In this document: piece after piece, positions 37,227 through 49,245 of the stretch
Layout: the number at the start of each line of letters is the position of its first letter
How positions within the stretch are numbered: position 1 is the first letter of the stretch
DNA from: Apoderus coryli
Taxonomy: Eukaryota > Arthropoda > Insecta > Coleoptera > Attelabidae
Direction: 5' to 3'
DNA length: 64,000 bases
Assembly (NCBI GenBank): GCA_911728435.2
Contig: OU452203.1
Span: forward strand, 15,521,651-15,585,650
Made by a program: the position numbers and the translations under genes
Notes under the pieces: model-generated
Database searches by the model: none
What the model saw: only the letters and a program-made list of their open reading frames with translations
What the model was told of the DNA's origin: nothing

Positions 37227-37799
37227 TATACAGAGTCTCCCAAAATAACATTAAATTAGTAATCCACATACAGTAAATATCAAAAAGTTAATTCAACGAA
37301 ACTTACCTTGGCATCTGGGTCGATTCGTTTGTTGACTAATCCCTTTCGAGGTCAAAAAAATAAATAAAATTTATACGAATATATTGTTTTATATTTTCGT
37401 TTACTTTTGCTATCAATTTATTTAATGCTGGGAATGTCATATTATTCCATAAATTGTTTTACTGAAAATTTCGGTTACTATTTGGTGCTAGTTTTGACTT
37501 GAGGTAACCTCATAGAAAATCAATTGACCTAGGTGACTATTCCATATTCTTCCAATCCTGTTAAAAAAATCATCTAAAAATGTACTTGCTGGTTGAACGA
37601 AATGAGGTGGGAGTGGGTTTCGGCTTGCTCTACTGGATAAACAGCATTTTGCAGCAAGTCCAAATCATATTTCACATTTCACCAATAAGTCTCAAAATTT
37701 CAATATTGTAGGTCGATATTTGTAGATAGGCACGACTATGGTACTCTGACGAGCTCATAATCAGAGTGAACTTAATTGGTCAGTATCTGTGGACCCATG

Positions 37800-37831
37800 C
37801 CGCAGTCTGATTGCAATGAATTAGACTGCGG
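37800..37831. repeat. Short hairpin
   Basis: CCGCAGTCT at 37800 pairs with AGACTGCGG at 37823-37831; with the adjacent ATT/AAT bases the stem is 13 bp with one mismatch and a 6-nt loop. It is not part of the neighbouring TIR elements. Function unknown. Confidence 0.5.
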
Positions 37832-38088
37832 CTCTGCTAATTTGAATAAAATACTTGGTATAGGTAAAGCCAGTAACAAGATAGTTTGGATTATTCATAA
37901 AAACAGAGCAGCCGGTAGCACATCTAATTTGTAGAATGAATGTTTGACGTCTGTTAGTAGCGATAGTGAGTGTAGTATGATCTTGCAAAGGCACAATAAA
38001 CCTGTAAAAGCTGAAGTATACGACGGGGTCAGCAATCAATACGTACCGAGGTGTGCGAATGGAGGATCAGTTCTGGATGTAATATATA

Positions 38089-38373
38089 CAGGGTGTTTCA
38101 AAAAGTGCGGCAATATTTAACTGTGTGATTTCATGAAAAAAGTTCCCATAAACATACGTCCGGAAAAGCATTCTTTCTAAATTATTCACAAAAAAAATGT
38201 ACGTCCCTGACTGTAATTTAATTTCGATATTGTCTTGAGATAAAGCAACTAAAACTACAATTTTATTATATGTTAGTTCGTTTCGAAGAGAAAAATTTAA
38301 AACATTTTTCAACATACCAAGAATATTTGCGAATCACCCTCTTAAATATTGCCGCGCTTTTTGAAACACGCTG
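38089..38373. mobile_element. CAGGGTGTTTC-ended non-autonomous element, copy B
   Basis: Same tips as copy A (CAGGGTGTTTCAAAAAG; right GCTTTTTGAAACACGCTG) and the same interior, but shorter: an internal deletion derivative. TA borders both ends. Confidence 0.75.
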
Positions 38374-39512
38374 TATATCTGATCTTAAAAAAACTATTAC
38401 ATAGATTTCTGTGCAAAAATGCTATATTTATGATATGGATGAATAAAATCATTAACTACATTTTTGATTAGATGTCGGTAATAAAATTTGCCTATATATG
38501 GTCTTTTAAGAAATTGCCTCTGTAGTGATCAAATTAATTTCCTTTACTTTGTTATATTCTCCAAGCTTTAGTGTGAACTTAATTCAATCATAGATATTAG
38601 TACGAACTGCATAAAGCTCTCTTCTATAAAACAAAAATGAAATCAGAAGATCTGTTCAAGAACACTTTGATGCTAAAGGCCAAAAAATAAGAACCTATTG
38701 CGAAGCCATTGATGTCTTATAAATCTTTAATGCTAGAGTTATTCTATATCTAGTAAATCCTGGATTAAAATTCTAGCTGATTTCGAAAGGAATAAAATGA
38801 ATAATTTCTTCAGCTATTCAGTGAAATCCACACTATCTTTGACAGAAAAGGGTTTGAAAATTTGGTTGGTTCTTTCGCTAAGTATATATTTTGTATTTTC
38901 TTAAACAAAGAACACAAATTAAAATAAGATGCCTCTATAAACAAAACTAGTGGAGGTATCGTATATCATTTATTTTGAAAATCTATTTGACGTTATTATA
39001 ATGATTTGGAAAGGTTTTTTTTTCTCATACTATAACAACTTTTTTAATACAAAAACATAAATTTGACATGTTTTAATGGTTTCTGTAAGTTTAATTTTAA
39101 TTGAATGAATGAAGATAATCCAAATTAAAGACACTTATTATTGGTTTGAATAATCTAAAACGGGTAAACATACTTGATTTCAAAGGGCTGTTCCTGTATT
39201 CCTTGTGTCTTCCTAGACGTATAGTGTTGGTCTGGGTCATATAGCAGTAATATATAAATACAGAAGTAATATTATATATTATAACCTACCAAGTTTTAAT
39301 AAATTCTTAAAATTGTCCCATAAAACGACCAATGAACTTGATTAGTTTAAGTATAATTGACGATTAATTAGAGCCAAGAATAAATTTAATTACATAATTT
39401 TTGTCGACTGTAAATTAAAAACTACGCTTTGGATGTATTTGATAATTTCGCGGAAATACCTAATTATTTGATTTAAAATAGGTAACGGCTGTTTTCGAAG
39501 TGCTTAGTGAAA

Positions 39513-39640
39513 ATGTACCAAATGACGACGACCATGGACGCCATGGAGTGTTATAACGATACTTTATTATCTAATCTAGCTAGATCCATGAGTTTCCAAT
39601 GAGGAAACTTTAATAGCGTATTGTGTTATTAAGATATTAG
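39513..39640 (+). other. Candidate first exon with short ORF and consensus donor
   Basis: GAAAATG at 39513 opens a 29-codon frame (MYQMTTTMDAMECYNDTLLS, then NLARSMSFQ, stop TGA at 39600) with locally higher GC than its surroundings. At 39640 a perfect donor, TTAG|GTAAGT, follows. The stop lies before the donor, so the frame would be an upstream or small ORF in a leader exon rather than an N-terminus. No acceptor partner is established; the exon at 58.1 kb is a possibility only. Confidence 0.25.
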
Positions 39641-40134
39641 GTAAGTTTGTATAAAATAACTTTAACACCTCGTGAGTATGGTTTTTCATTCATAATTTCG
39701 GAACGTTTTATGTTAAAATACTATTCGGTATGATTTGAACATAAAATATCTATCTATAGCAAATTGAAAATGTATGTACTTATACCTTTAATTTAAATTA
39801 CGTTCAACTACACCTCTGTATACTTACGTAGGTACTTTTAGCACCGGTGTTCTTTATTACCCAGAACGAAATACATTTTTCCCAGCTTTTCTCCTGAAAG
39901 TTGTGAAAGGAAGTTGTAAATCCAATGCATAAGAGCACTATATACCTATACTATTAAGCATTTCTGCTCAGTTAAATTTAGAAGTTTCTCGCCAAATAGA
40001 ATATGGCCTCCAGTTGTTCTTGGCAGATACGTTGTTGCCAGCTTTTGCTAACATCATGACGGAAATCTTAAGGTATCCGCAATTATATTATATGATATAG
40101 TATGTCCTTTTCTTAAATAATATACAGCGTGGTT

Positions 40135-40299
40135 CAAAAGAACGCGGCAATATTTAAGGGGCAATTCTATGAAAAAAAGTTCACATAAACATACGTCCGG
40201 AAATGCAGTGTTTCCAAGATACAATGTATCGTATCTTTATGGGAACTTTTTTTCATAAAATGCTTTTTAAATATTGCCGCGTATTTTTGAAACACCCTG
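40135..40299. mobile_element. CAGGGTGTTTC-ended MITE, copy C
   Basis: A 165-bp near-palindrome with tips CAGCGTGGTTCAAAAG and TTTTTGAAACACCCTG, in which most of the length is arm. GTTCACATAAACATACGTCC is repeated inversely as TTATGGGAAC. The shortest of the three related copies. Confidence 0.75.
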
Positions 40300-41626
40300 T
40301 ATATTTTATGGACCAGCGTCTGAAAGTAGAAATTGAAATTTTTTTGCAATATTTGTTAGCCTGATCATGAAATGTTAATTTAAGATTTAAGAAATATACC
40401 TATACAACATAAAACAATATTGGGTAACAAAATTATTACACAATATTGGGTAAGTTGTTGTTCGATATTTTTTGTTCTCTTAAAAACTTTTCGAAGGAGG
40501 TTTCAGGGCTGTTCTGATAAAATAAAAATGTTTTATTTTTTATTGCAATTTTTTAATATGAATGAAGAATAGAATATATCGAAATTTTTGTTTATTTTTA
40601 TCTCATAGACACTTTCTTCTAGATATTTCGAGAACGGCCCTGCTCGTTATTTTTACATTTTTTTTTGTGAACTTTTTGCCAAACGGTTTCAGTTGAATCG
40701 CCGATGTGAAATTAACATGAAATATATATTTTAACAGCAAAGATTTTGGACAAGGGTTCCGGCACATCTCTGGCCTCAAATTCAATCAATAGATTCAAGA
40801 AAATAAAATAATACGAAAGGGCTAAAGAGTTCGGGTAAAATAATCTGATAAAAAAAGTTAAACCACTATTCAATATACATAAAATTTTGTATAATTAAGT
40901 GTAATAAACTATTAAGTGAAGAATTGATGAAACTCTTACTCAACAAGAATAATTTGTACGGTAGGGCATAGTCAATATTTTTTCCGTTTAATGAACAGAT
41001 AAAAATCTACAATATGGCAATGTGGTATTTGAACTTTTGACCCCGCCCTTCGCGCTTGTACTTTCCTTTCCCATTCTGCCTCGGGAAATTGTAAATTGTT
41101 CATATTATAACTAAGGAAAACGCGATGTTTACAACTATTTCAAACACTAAAATACTAGGCAAACAGTAGTAGTAGTAGATGCTTAAACTTAATGTATTTA
41201 AAAAACAGGTTATCCATATTTACTCAAAACTTGAGACTCGCAATGTTTATTCATAATCAATGGTTGATAGTCAAAATATAGTAAATAAATAATTGAACAG
41301 GGAGATTAATAAACCATTCTTAGGATAATGGATGATCTTCTGATGAGTTTTTATTTTAATTTTCTGATTAGTTAACAACACAAGGACTTACTTATGGTAT
41401 GGTTTATTGGTGATACATGAAAAAATTGGTTACATCGGATATAGATAATAACAGCCACCCTCAAATAAGATACTTGCAGGCTGTTCCTGTAATTTGGCAG
41501 CAGTGGATCAAATCCCATTGGATCAAATTAAGTTAAAATACTGACACCGGTTTTCTAAGGACTTACCTGGTTAGCTTTGGTAGCTCTAGGTTGAGAAGGA
41601 AAAATTAGTTATTCGTGTAATATATT

Positions 41627-43039
41627 AGGTCATTCAATAACTCCGTAGGATGACACATAGATGGCGTTAATAGATTTTTTAGTACTAACCTTCAAACAAT
41701 ACGTGTATAAATTTGACAGCAATCTGATTCTTGCTTCGTCAGTTATAGCATTTTGTGTGAAGCAAAGTGTGTTATTGAAAAAAATACAGTGGGTACCAAA
41801 CAATGGCTTGATAAACATTATCCGAACTCTGCTCCATCGAGATACATGGTAGAGAAGTGGATTGCTGAATTTAAACGTGGTCGTACCAGCAGAAATGATG
41901 CAGAGCGCAGTGGTCGGCCAAATGAAAACGTCAAAAATATATATGAACGATCGCAAATTGAAGGTGCACGAGGTAGTTGACATTGTAAAGATATCAGATG
42001 GTAGTGTTTTTACCATTTTGCACAAATATTTGGGTATGCGAAAGCTCTGTGCAAATTGGATGCCGCATGAGCTCACAATGAATTGGGCTTCGAATTGCTT
42101 ACCCACCCACCGTATTCTTCAGATTTAGCCCCCAGCAACTTTTTCCTGTTTTCAGATATGAAGTAATCGCTGAAACTGATGCCTACTTTGACGAGAAAGA
42201 GAAATCGTACTATAAAAGAGTTATAAATATACTATTGTTTATTTATAGTTTTATAATATATTTATATATTTAACAAATTTTTACAACACGGTGACAGTTT
42301 TATTAAAACTTCAACAATTTTAATAATTGGTTCTAACAATAATGATGATATAAAATACATGGTGATATATTAAAATCCAACACCAGCCCTTAATCATTGC
42401 TGTCGTAGAACAAGACCAAGTTCTTCACAAAACGCTTCATGCTTTGAACTTCCTAGGCTTTTCGTTAAAATATCAGCCACCATCTGATTTGTAGGTAAGT
42501 ATTCCAGTTGTACTTGATTTTTTTGGATTGCTTCTCTAGCGAAGTGATGACGAATGTCAATATGTTTTGTTCTGTTGTGGTATCTCTGGTTTAGAGCTAA
42601 CTTTTGTGCAGACTGACTATCGTTAAATAGTTGAACACATTTTTCTTTGTCTGCTAAGGTCAATAACTTCTGCTTCTGCTTCTTTTGTTGTCTCAGAAAG
42701 TCCCATATATTCAGCTTTTGGCACTTGATAATGCTACAGTTCTTTGTTTTTTGCTTTCCCAGGAAACTGCAGCACCACGCATTTTGAAAACGTACCCAGT
42801 GTACGATTTCCTGTCTGTTATATCCCCGCCCCAATCGGCATCCACAAAGCCTTCTAAATTTTTCTGGTTTTTGGAGAAAAATAAACAGTAATCCATAGTA
42901 CCAAAGTGGTATCGAAAAGTTGGAAAATCGCTATATTCGTTGTATTGCCCTCGAAGGCAACTATGTTGAATGACAAAATCGAGTTTTGTCAAAATTGTGT
43001 TTTTTTCTTACTTATCCTATGGACTTTTTGAATGACCTG
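41627..43039 (+). mobile_element. Mariner (copy 2 of 3), internally deleted, with copia fragment inside
   Basis: Tips AGGTCATTCAATAACTCCGT and GACTTTTTGAATGACCT are inverted copies. The N-terminal frame pieces MVEKWIAEFKRGRTSR, DAERSGRPNE, KLKVHEVVDIVKIS and LHKYLGMRKLC are intact in parts. The frame then jumps to the SSDLAPSNFFLF-type end, so the catalytic core between is missing. A copia fragment (42380-42995) splits the 3' part. Confidence 0.85.
42380..42995 (-). mobile_element. Copia retrotransposon fragment (RNase H and pol C-terminus)
   Basis: Minus-strand frames read GFVDADWGGDITDRKSYTGY, WESKKQRTVALSSAKS, then after a shift NDSQSAQKLALNQRYHNRTK, HIDIRHHFAREAI, QVQLEYLPTNQMVADILTKS and LGSSKHEAFCEELGLV. 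This is the RNase H and terminal part of copia-type Pol, with DADW and HIDIRHHF as hallmarks. A frameshift lies near 42711. No LTR, integrase or RT is present, so it is truncated. It lies within the mariner. Confidence 0.9.
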
Positions 43040-43422
43040 TTAAGTGTACACGATTCAATACTTACTTTAAAAATATATTTGTTTCATTGTATCATGTTTC
43101 ATTGCCAAATAATGTATTACACAAAATCTCGATAGTTTTGCACATTTTTGTAATTCCTAATCCAATAAGCCCTACCCATATTTTTCTTAGTACTAGTTTT
43201 CTTTTGGTTTTTGCTTTGCAATTTCGTTTTTCCACAATAAAATTGAATTGATTGCGAAGGGTTCAAGAAGGTTTGAATAAGTACATATTTTTTAATTCTA
43301 AAACGACGTAAAATTCATAGCGAAGGATATGGTTGGCATGGGCACAGCATAATTAAATATCCCTGATATTTACGATGGCATGGGCTACAAGCACACCGTT
43401 CCCCACGCGCCACCTTCCTGTG

Positions 43423-43432
43423 ATGACGTCAT
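43423..43432. promoter_or_regulatory. CRE-type palindrome
   Basis: ATGACGTCAT is a perfect 10-bp palindrome containing TGACGTCA, the CREB/ATF binding site. It sits in a short GC-richer patch (about 43390-43470) that is not recognisably transposon. A regulatory role is inferred only. Confidence 0.3.
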
Positions 43433-44184
43433 GATTCAGTCTGGAGTCCTTGGTTATCGGTGTTGCCGGTAGTGTTTATCCTTTCTTTAATCAGCGCAAA
43501 TAGAGTATATAGAGATATCTACGTTGGGAACATAAAACTTAGAAAGCAAAAATACGCATAATAAACAATAAAGTTCGAAAATTTGAATATAAATATGATT
43601 TCTACACGCGTTACACACGATAGTGTTGAATAGAACATGATTATATTCTTATGAATATTTCATCAGTAAGCTGCCTTTTGTTTGCTAATTTGACACGTAG
43701 GCTTTATACTTGTTTTTTTGTGTGTGTGTTTTCTCATATTACATTGTCCTACGAAATGACAAAACTGCGTCTGTTACGGGGCATGTTTATGTAAAAATTG
43801 AGAAACATTGCGGGTTTTTTGGTTCGTGTTTAAAGTACTTTTTACGTCGAATGTTTCTAATATATCTGTACAAATACACACCTTTTATTAAATAATTGCA
43901 ACAAACATTAGAAATGGGTAGCTCTGCAACTTTCTTTTTGAGTATGTAAAATATCTGAGAATATCTCAAATTTAACAAAGCGTTAAGGTTTACAAAGTGG
44001 TTTATTGGAGAAACAAACAACATGGTGTAACTTCATAAGTAATAGGCAGATGGTCCAAAATACTGGACGTGGACTGCAGACTATGAGAATCAGATTCATC
44101 ATACGCTATCACCATTTCCAGGGGCGAGAGATCACGGTAGTCAAGTACCTGGTGGCGCGGAGAGTGTTTGGATGGGTGGACCGT

Positions 44185-44280
44185 GCTTCCGGCCTAGTCG
44201 GTAGACTCAAGTAGCTATAGAGTGCATAGTCGTGTGTGCCGGACGCTGGAAGTCGATGACTGTGGTTCGGAATCCACGTT
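44185..44280 (+). repeat. Possible tRNA-derived SINE head
   Basis: GGCCTAGTCGGTAGAC (44191 on) resembles a pol III A box, and TGTGGTTCGGAATCCAC (44261-44277) resembles a B box/T arm with a 4-5 bp stem. The patch is GC-richer than its surroundings. Box spacing is long, and no acceptor stem or D arm is clear, so this is not a working tRNA. Confidence 0.3.
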
Positions 44281-45239
44281 AAACTGTAGGTCCATACTTT
44301 ACACAATAAATAACTAAAAAATGGCTGAATCACCTAAGCTGTAGAGGCCAATAAAAAAGGAAAAAAAATCACAATTTCCAAAATGACTATTTTCAATGGT
44401 TTATTTTGTCACTAGATAGTTTTTGTTTAATCTTTGGCAGTTTAGGCAAAATTTTCACACACACTTTTGTCATATTAAAATCGTTGTCACTTCGAACCAG
44501 ATTACCCATTTTTTTCAACATTTTCGTCCATTATTAACTTAGGAAATTGGTTGAAATCCTCCCACACCAACTTAATAAGTCACAAACGTGATTTCAGTTC
44601 TTTCTCAGTTTCATGAAAAATGTTACTACTTATCATTTTTCCGGTAGAACAAAATAAGTCTTAGGAGAAAGCTCGATATTTTAAAGCTATACATTTAACG
44701 CTAACATAGATTTGCTAATAGAATTTAATCTATACCTTTAACTATATCCTGAAACCCTTAAACAAAACATAAATCGAAACCGCAATTATATTATAAAAAA
44801 TCTCTAGAACAGAAAGGTTGATATGGATTTTTCTAAATTTAGCTGTATCTAACTCAATATATACCTCACTGTTGGACATTTCTTAAAATTTAATAACATA
44901 GAACAATAATGTCATATATAAAAGCCTCCTATATCGTTTTGGTTAGTTCGGGCTCACAGAGAGAGATATCGACCAAAACTCTTAAATCAATACTGACGAG
45001 GTTAGTGCCAGTGGACAAAAGTAAATTCGTCCAAATGTAATTGGAACATCCAATGAAATTGGAAAAGGGGTTTAATATTGTTTTAGAGCCTACCGATTGA
45101 AAATATCTTTTAATAATTAGCAAGAGATGTTAGGAATCTTGTTGGTTATATTTGTTTTTGATGACTATCGAAAACAAACCACAAATTTCATAAGCAGATG
45201 GAAGATTGAGTTACTTGAACTGTGTCTCAAGTTACAACT

Positions 45240-45730
45240 CTCCATCAAGTTATAGAGCTCTTATGAACTCCAGTAGCTTAGCACGATTTCATGTTTCAAG
45301 TGTTCCGTGCGTTGGCTTCTGATAACGGTGTGCATTCTGTTACTAGGTGATCAGGAGTTTCTTCCTCCTCCCTACTGAATCTACATTCGTCGCTCTCTTC
45401 AAGGCCTAATCTTGCCATATGTTTCCTAAGGCGACAACGTCCTGTAAGAATACGTAGCCGTCCTTACTGAAATCCTCGAGCGTATCAGTCCAGGAAGATC
45501 TTTCTCTGTCTATGTTCTCCTTAATTCTGGATTTCTCCTTGTAGGGTAAGCCCGTTAATACCTCTAAAGCATTTCCAGACCATTTTTGAGCTGATAACAT
45601 AGGAACTCAGGACTAATATGGCCGCCTGGCTATCAGAGTGGATCGCAATCCTGTTCAAGTTAAATTGTACGCATTTACCGATTGCGTAAATTTCCGCTTG
45701 GAAGACCTTTATTAGAGCTATTTGATAGTG
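45240..45730 (-). mobile_element. LINE fragment with RNase H domain and Cys-rich tail
   Basis: Minus strand: VFQAEIYAIGKC and IAIHSDSQAAI (RNase H landmarks), then WSGNALEVLTGLPYKEKSRI, then DECRFS..EEEETPDHLVTE, the C-terminal zinc-finger-like tail found in Jockey/I-type non-LTR elements. Frames are broken in several places. RT and endonuclease are absent. Confidence 0.75.
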
Positions 45731-47099
45731 TTTTCTTTAAAGTTGTTAACTAAGAAGAGGGACTTTGTTACTTATCTATTTGGAAAGTTCTTCTGAAAGT
45801 TATATTTTTTCTTGGTTTCGTCACTATGAGGAGGTTTAGAGATGGGATGTGGTTGATCATAGATGTTCAGGCTCCTGGATTCTCCCATCTCCAGATCTCT
45901 CCCGAGACAGTCTGAGTATGGTCTCATTTGCTGCTCTTTCTATCACCAGGTGTAGAGGTGTGAGATTCGTAATGATCTCAAGATGTCTGGCTATAATTTG
46001 TCCACATCTTTTTATGCAAAGACGAAAAGTGTACCTATTATAGTGATTATGTTACTGTCTCATTATTAACAGTCCTTTGTCTTTGAAAATAGGAAATAAA
46101 TGTACATTTTTAGTGACGAAATAAAAGTCTAATCTCCACAAAAATAAATTTAATAGAAATCCATATTATTGGCCAAACATGTTTCGGAACTCAATCTAGT
46201 TCCATCGTGAGTGGCACAAAAGGAGAAACCTCAGAAAATTAACAAATCCGACGTATTTAAAATTTCTATTGAAGTTTGGAAACACATTCATCGGTTAGCA
46301 CATGGCAGTTAAAAATTGCACTATGAACAACTTAAAAAGTAAATGTTATTTGTTTTAATACATTTTTCTTTTTATAGATCATGATTTAAGAAAGTTTTAT
46401 AAGAAAATTAACAAGTTCTTCTGTTACATCAGCGTGGCAGAAGTCGGAATATAGATGACATTTTAGAAAGTAGAGATATTCTTATCATATTCCCAAATAG
46501 CTCGGTGCAGGCTCGAGTCGCATATCCCCAGACCACAATTCACAAATGTACATTTGCTTATCTATCGATCATATCATCTATTATTTTAGCTATTTTAGCT
46601 TTGAAGCAAGACTTTCTTTCTCGTACAATCAGTAGACTTCCAACAACACGTTCACCTATACAATTAATTTTTATGTGCCGTACAGATATTACCATAATGA
46701 CAATTTGACTTTTTTTTTTATAACATTCTAAAGAATACCTTGTGCATTGCGCTGTATATACATGTCAATGTCTAGTAATTACTCTAAACCAAACCACACA
46801 CAATACCAAACCAACAACAAAAAAAGAGTCAAAATAATACACATCGTTACCATCTGATACCATTGTCTATGCTTTTGATATAATCCTATTGTTCAATCCT
46901 CTATCAATATTATTTGTGTGAGGCGCTCCCTGGTTTTTACAATATAAGGATTACAGTGGTATCATTATTGTATGGTTACATGTATATTTCGGTATTTACG
47001 TATGGATCTAAGTTAAAGATATTTTAATAATACTAAATAAAACCTTATTTTCGCAAATCTATTTATGTAACCTTTATATTATGGATGGGATGGATGAAA

Positions 47100-47760
47100 G
47101 TTAATTTTGCTGCTCTCTCTTAGCCTTACGGATGGTCACCAGACACCTCCAGCGGGCAGCAGATAATATGTGTGAGTGGTGCTCGACTTGGTGTATTAAA
47201 ATAAACGCTCAGAAAAGTACTGCTTTGCTTATCCGTTGCCAAAAAGATGAAAGGAACCATGGGAACATGTGAAAATCGATGGAGAAGAATGGCAGGTCAT
47301 GGCAAAGTACCTTGTCGTTACTTTGGACAGGGGCCTGACATTCTAGAAGAACATCAGAATTGCAGCCGGAAAAGGGCAGGCGGCTATCAATGCGCTGCTT
47401 CCATTAATCAACAGGAAAAGCAGACTTCCACTGAAAGGCAAGCTACTCCTCATCAAGGCTGTCGTACGACCCGGCATGGCGTACGCGTCAGCCGCATGGG
47501 GACAAGCATCGAGGTCATACCCGCGGAAACAGGAAGCAAAGGATAATACGGCTCTCAGAATAGAACTCACCATGGTTCGTGAGACGAACTTCGGTCTTTG
47601 AAAAGGCAGAGCGACATCAGAATATACTTCTGCGGGCAGCGGTGGAATACGATCCCGAGGAACAAGCAAGAAGGTTCAAGAGGCCAAGATTCCAACTATT
47701 ACCCTGGCTCTATAGGGTGAAGATTCAAAACCTCAGCAGCTTTTCGAGTACCTGGATTTT
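47100..47760 (+). mobile_element. LINE fragment, end of reverse transcriptase
   Basis: The + frames joined by shifts read LQRAADNMCEWCSTWCIKIN, QKSTALLIR, INALLPLINRKSRLP, LLIKAVVRPGMAYASAAWGQ and LRIELTMVRET. This matches the thumb region after the YADD motif of Jockey-type elements. A final piece, KAERHQNILLRAAVEYDPE, is the C-terminus. Frameshifts and stops make it inactive. Confidence 0.8.
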
Positions 47761-47864
47761 CGTCAACCATGTTCAGCACATCCTCTACCGTTCTTGCTGT
47801 CTTTGTGTTTCCTGTTTCTCTACTTCGTTTTAGTGTGCCTCTTTCATGCAGGCGTCGATGAATG

Positions 47865-48032
47865 CTTTGGAAAATTTTTCTATCATAGGATCTATACGCT
47901 GAAGAAATCTTTCAGTGTACAACCGCCTAGCTTCTCAAAATGAAGTGCATACGGTCATCTCGGCATTTGTATAGTGATTCATGTTAAGGGAAATATTGTC
48001 GCAGCTTTTTGAAACACCCTGTATATTATATG
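47865..48032 (-). mobile_element. End of a CAGGGTGTTTC-type transposon with transposase N-terminal scrap
   Basis: The right tip CTTTTTGAAACACCCTG ends at about 48023. On the minus strand EARRLYTERF-like residues (about 47900-47950) match the ARRLYEEKYPNR segment of the intact transposase near 51.5 kb. The rest is missing. Confidence 0.6.
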
Positions 48033-49019
48033 GAATTTAAATAATCGAACTCTATTTTACACATAAAAATCTAAGATATCAAAATCAATAACGATTTTAG
48101 GGATTCTATTAGTACTTTGAGACATTAGGTGTTTAATAATCATTTTTTATTGTGCGACTACCTGGCAAACTAATTCGAAAACGATTTTGTGTAGGTACAA
48201 AAACAAAGTTCTTGAGCTTGAGATATCTTTAATGGAGCTTAATTATTGTGACACTCCATGTCTATAATGGACAGTATTATTTAATGTAAGTTATTATCTA
48301 TCGCACACCATGAAGTGTTTGAATTGGCGTGTGGTCTCAACAGTTTATTGCATAGTTATATAAAATTAATCAATAATAATAATATTCTTTATACGTTTAA
48401 TCATCACAATTGGATCTGCCAAAGGAAAACATTAATTAATTATATAAATAAATAAATAACGAACAAATAATAATTACTAACTAAAACGATATGGTGTGAA
48501 TACATTAATTTTAATTAGTTATTGTAAATCATTGAGTCTATTTTAATATATTTTTATTATACGGGTATTTTTTTTGTTGTGTATCATTTTAAAATTTGAT
48601 TGATAAAGAATAAAATAACGAAGACTAGTTTAACTTTCGGGGTTCACTCAAAGGAGAAAACCATGCGTAAATTAGAAATTTTCAATACAACTATCTTGTC
48701 TTTAATTTTTCACAATAGGTACATTTCTATTTTTCCAGAGTTATTATTACAAAGGTTTTTATTTTCGCTGAAGTAGATAAACAAATTTGTATCTGATGCA
48801 AAGCAACTTTGCTTCACCCGCTACGTTTGCGATTTAGCCGTTGTAACCATTCCGTATGCGATTCGCACGCAACGACTTAATGGTTATCTCCATTAGTTTC
48901 TAGTACTAACGCAGAGATGCTGCTTCCGTCAACTCCAAACGTTCAAAGTGAACTAACGTTGAAAATGATCTTCAACTATCGGCGCATTCGTTTTTTCATC
49001 ACACCATAAATGATTATTA
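48033..49019. other. No gene recognised
   Basis: Non-coding AT-rich sequence, with AAT-rich runs near 48370 and 48450. Confidence 0.4.
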
Positions 49020-49245
49020 TGAAAATTTATTATTGCAGTTCTTGAAAACTCGCTTCATAAGTAGACAACATCAACAGTAGTTGAGGAATTTCAACAATTT
49101 TGTGCAAAAGCCAATGACACAATGCCATACGTGGAGGAAAATCAGCAGGAATAAGTTCTTGAACGCGTTGGATGTGGTATGAATATAACAAATTGCCCTT
49201 AAGAATGTGCCGTTTTTTATTTTTACAACGTTCCATGCAAATTTA
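49020..49245 (-). pseudogene. Transposase fragment of the same superfamily
   Basis: The minus frame ILKGNLLYSYHIQRVQELIP, ADFPPRMALCHWLLHKIVE closely parallels LKNNLLYPYHIQRVQALLP, TDFPLRVDFCRWMQQKL in the intact element nearby. About 60 residues, up to the first catalytic Asp region (STYEASFQ in place of FTDEANFS, so the Asp is lost). Confidence 0.8.

Noticed and set aside
44185..44280. A functional tRNA gene
   Set aside because: No acceptor stem, D arm or anticodon arm could be formed around the box-like motifs.
47343..47669. 108-codon minus-strand frame
   Set aside because: Antisense shadow of the LINE reverse transcriptase fragment on the + strand.
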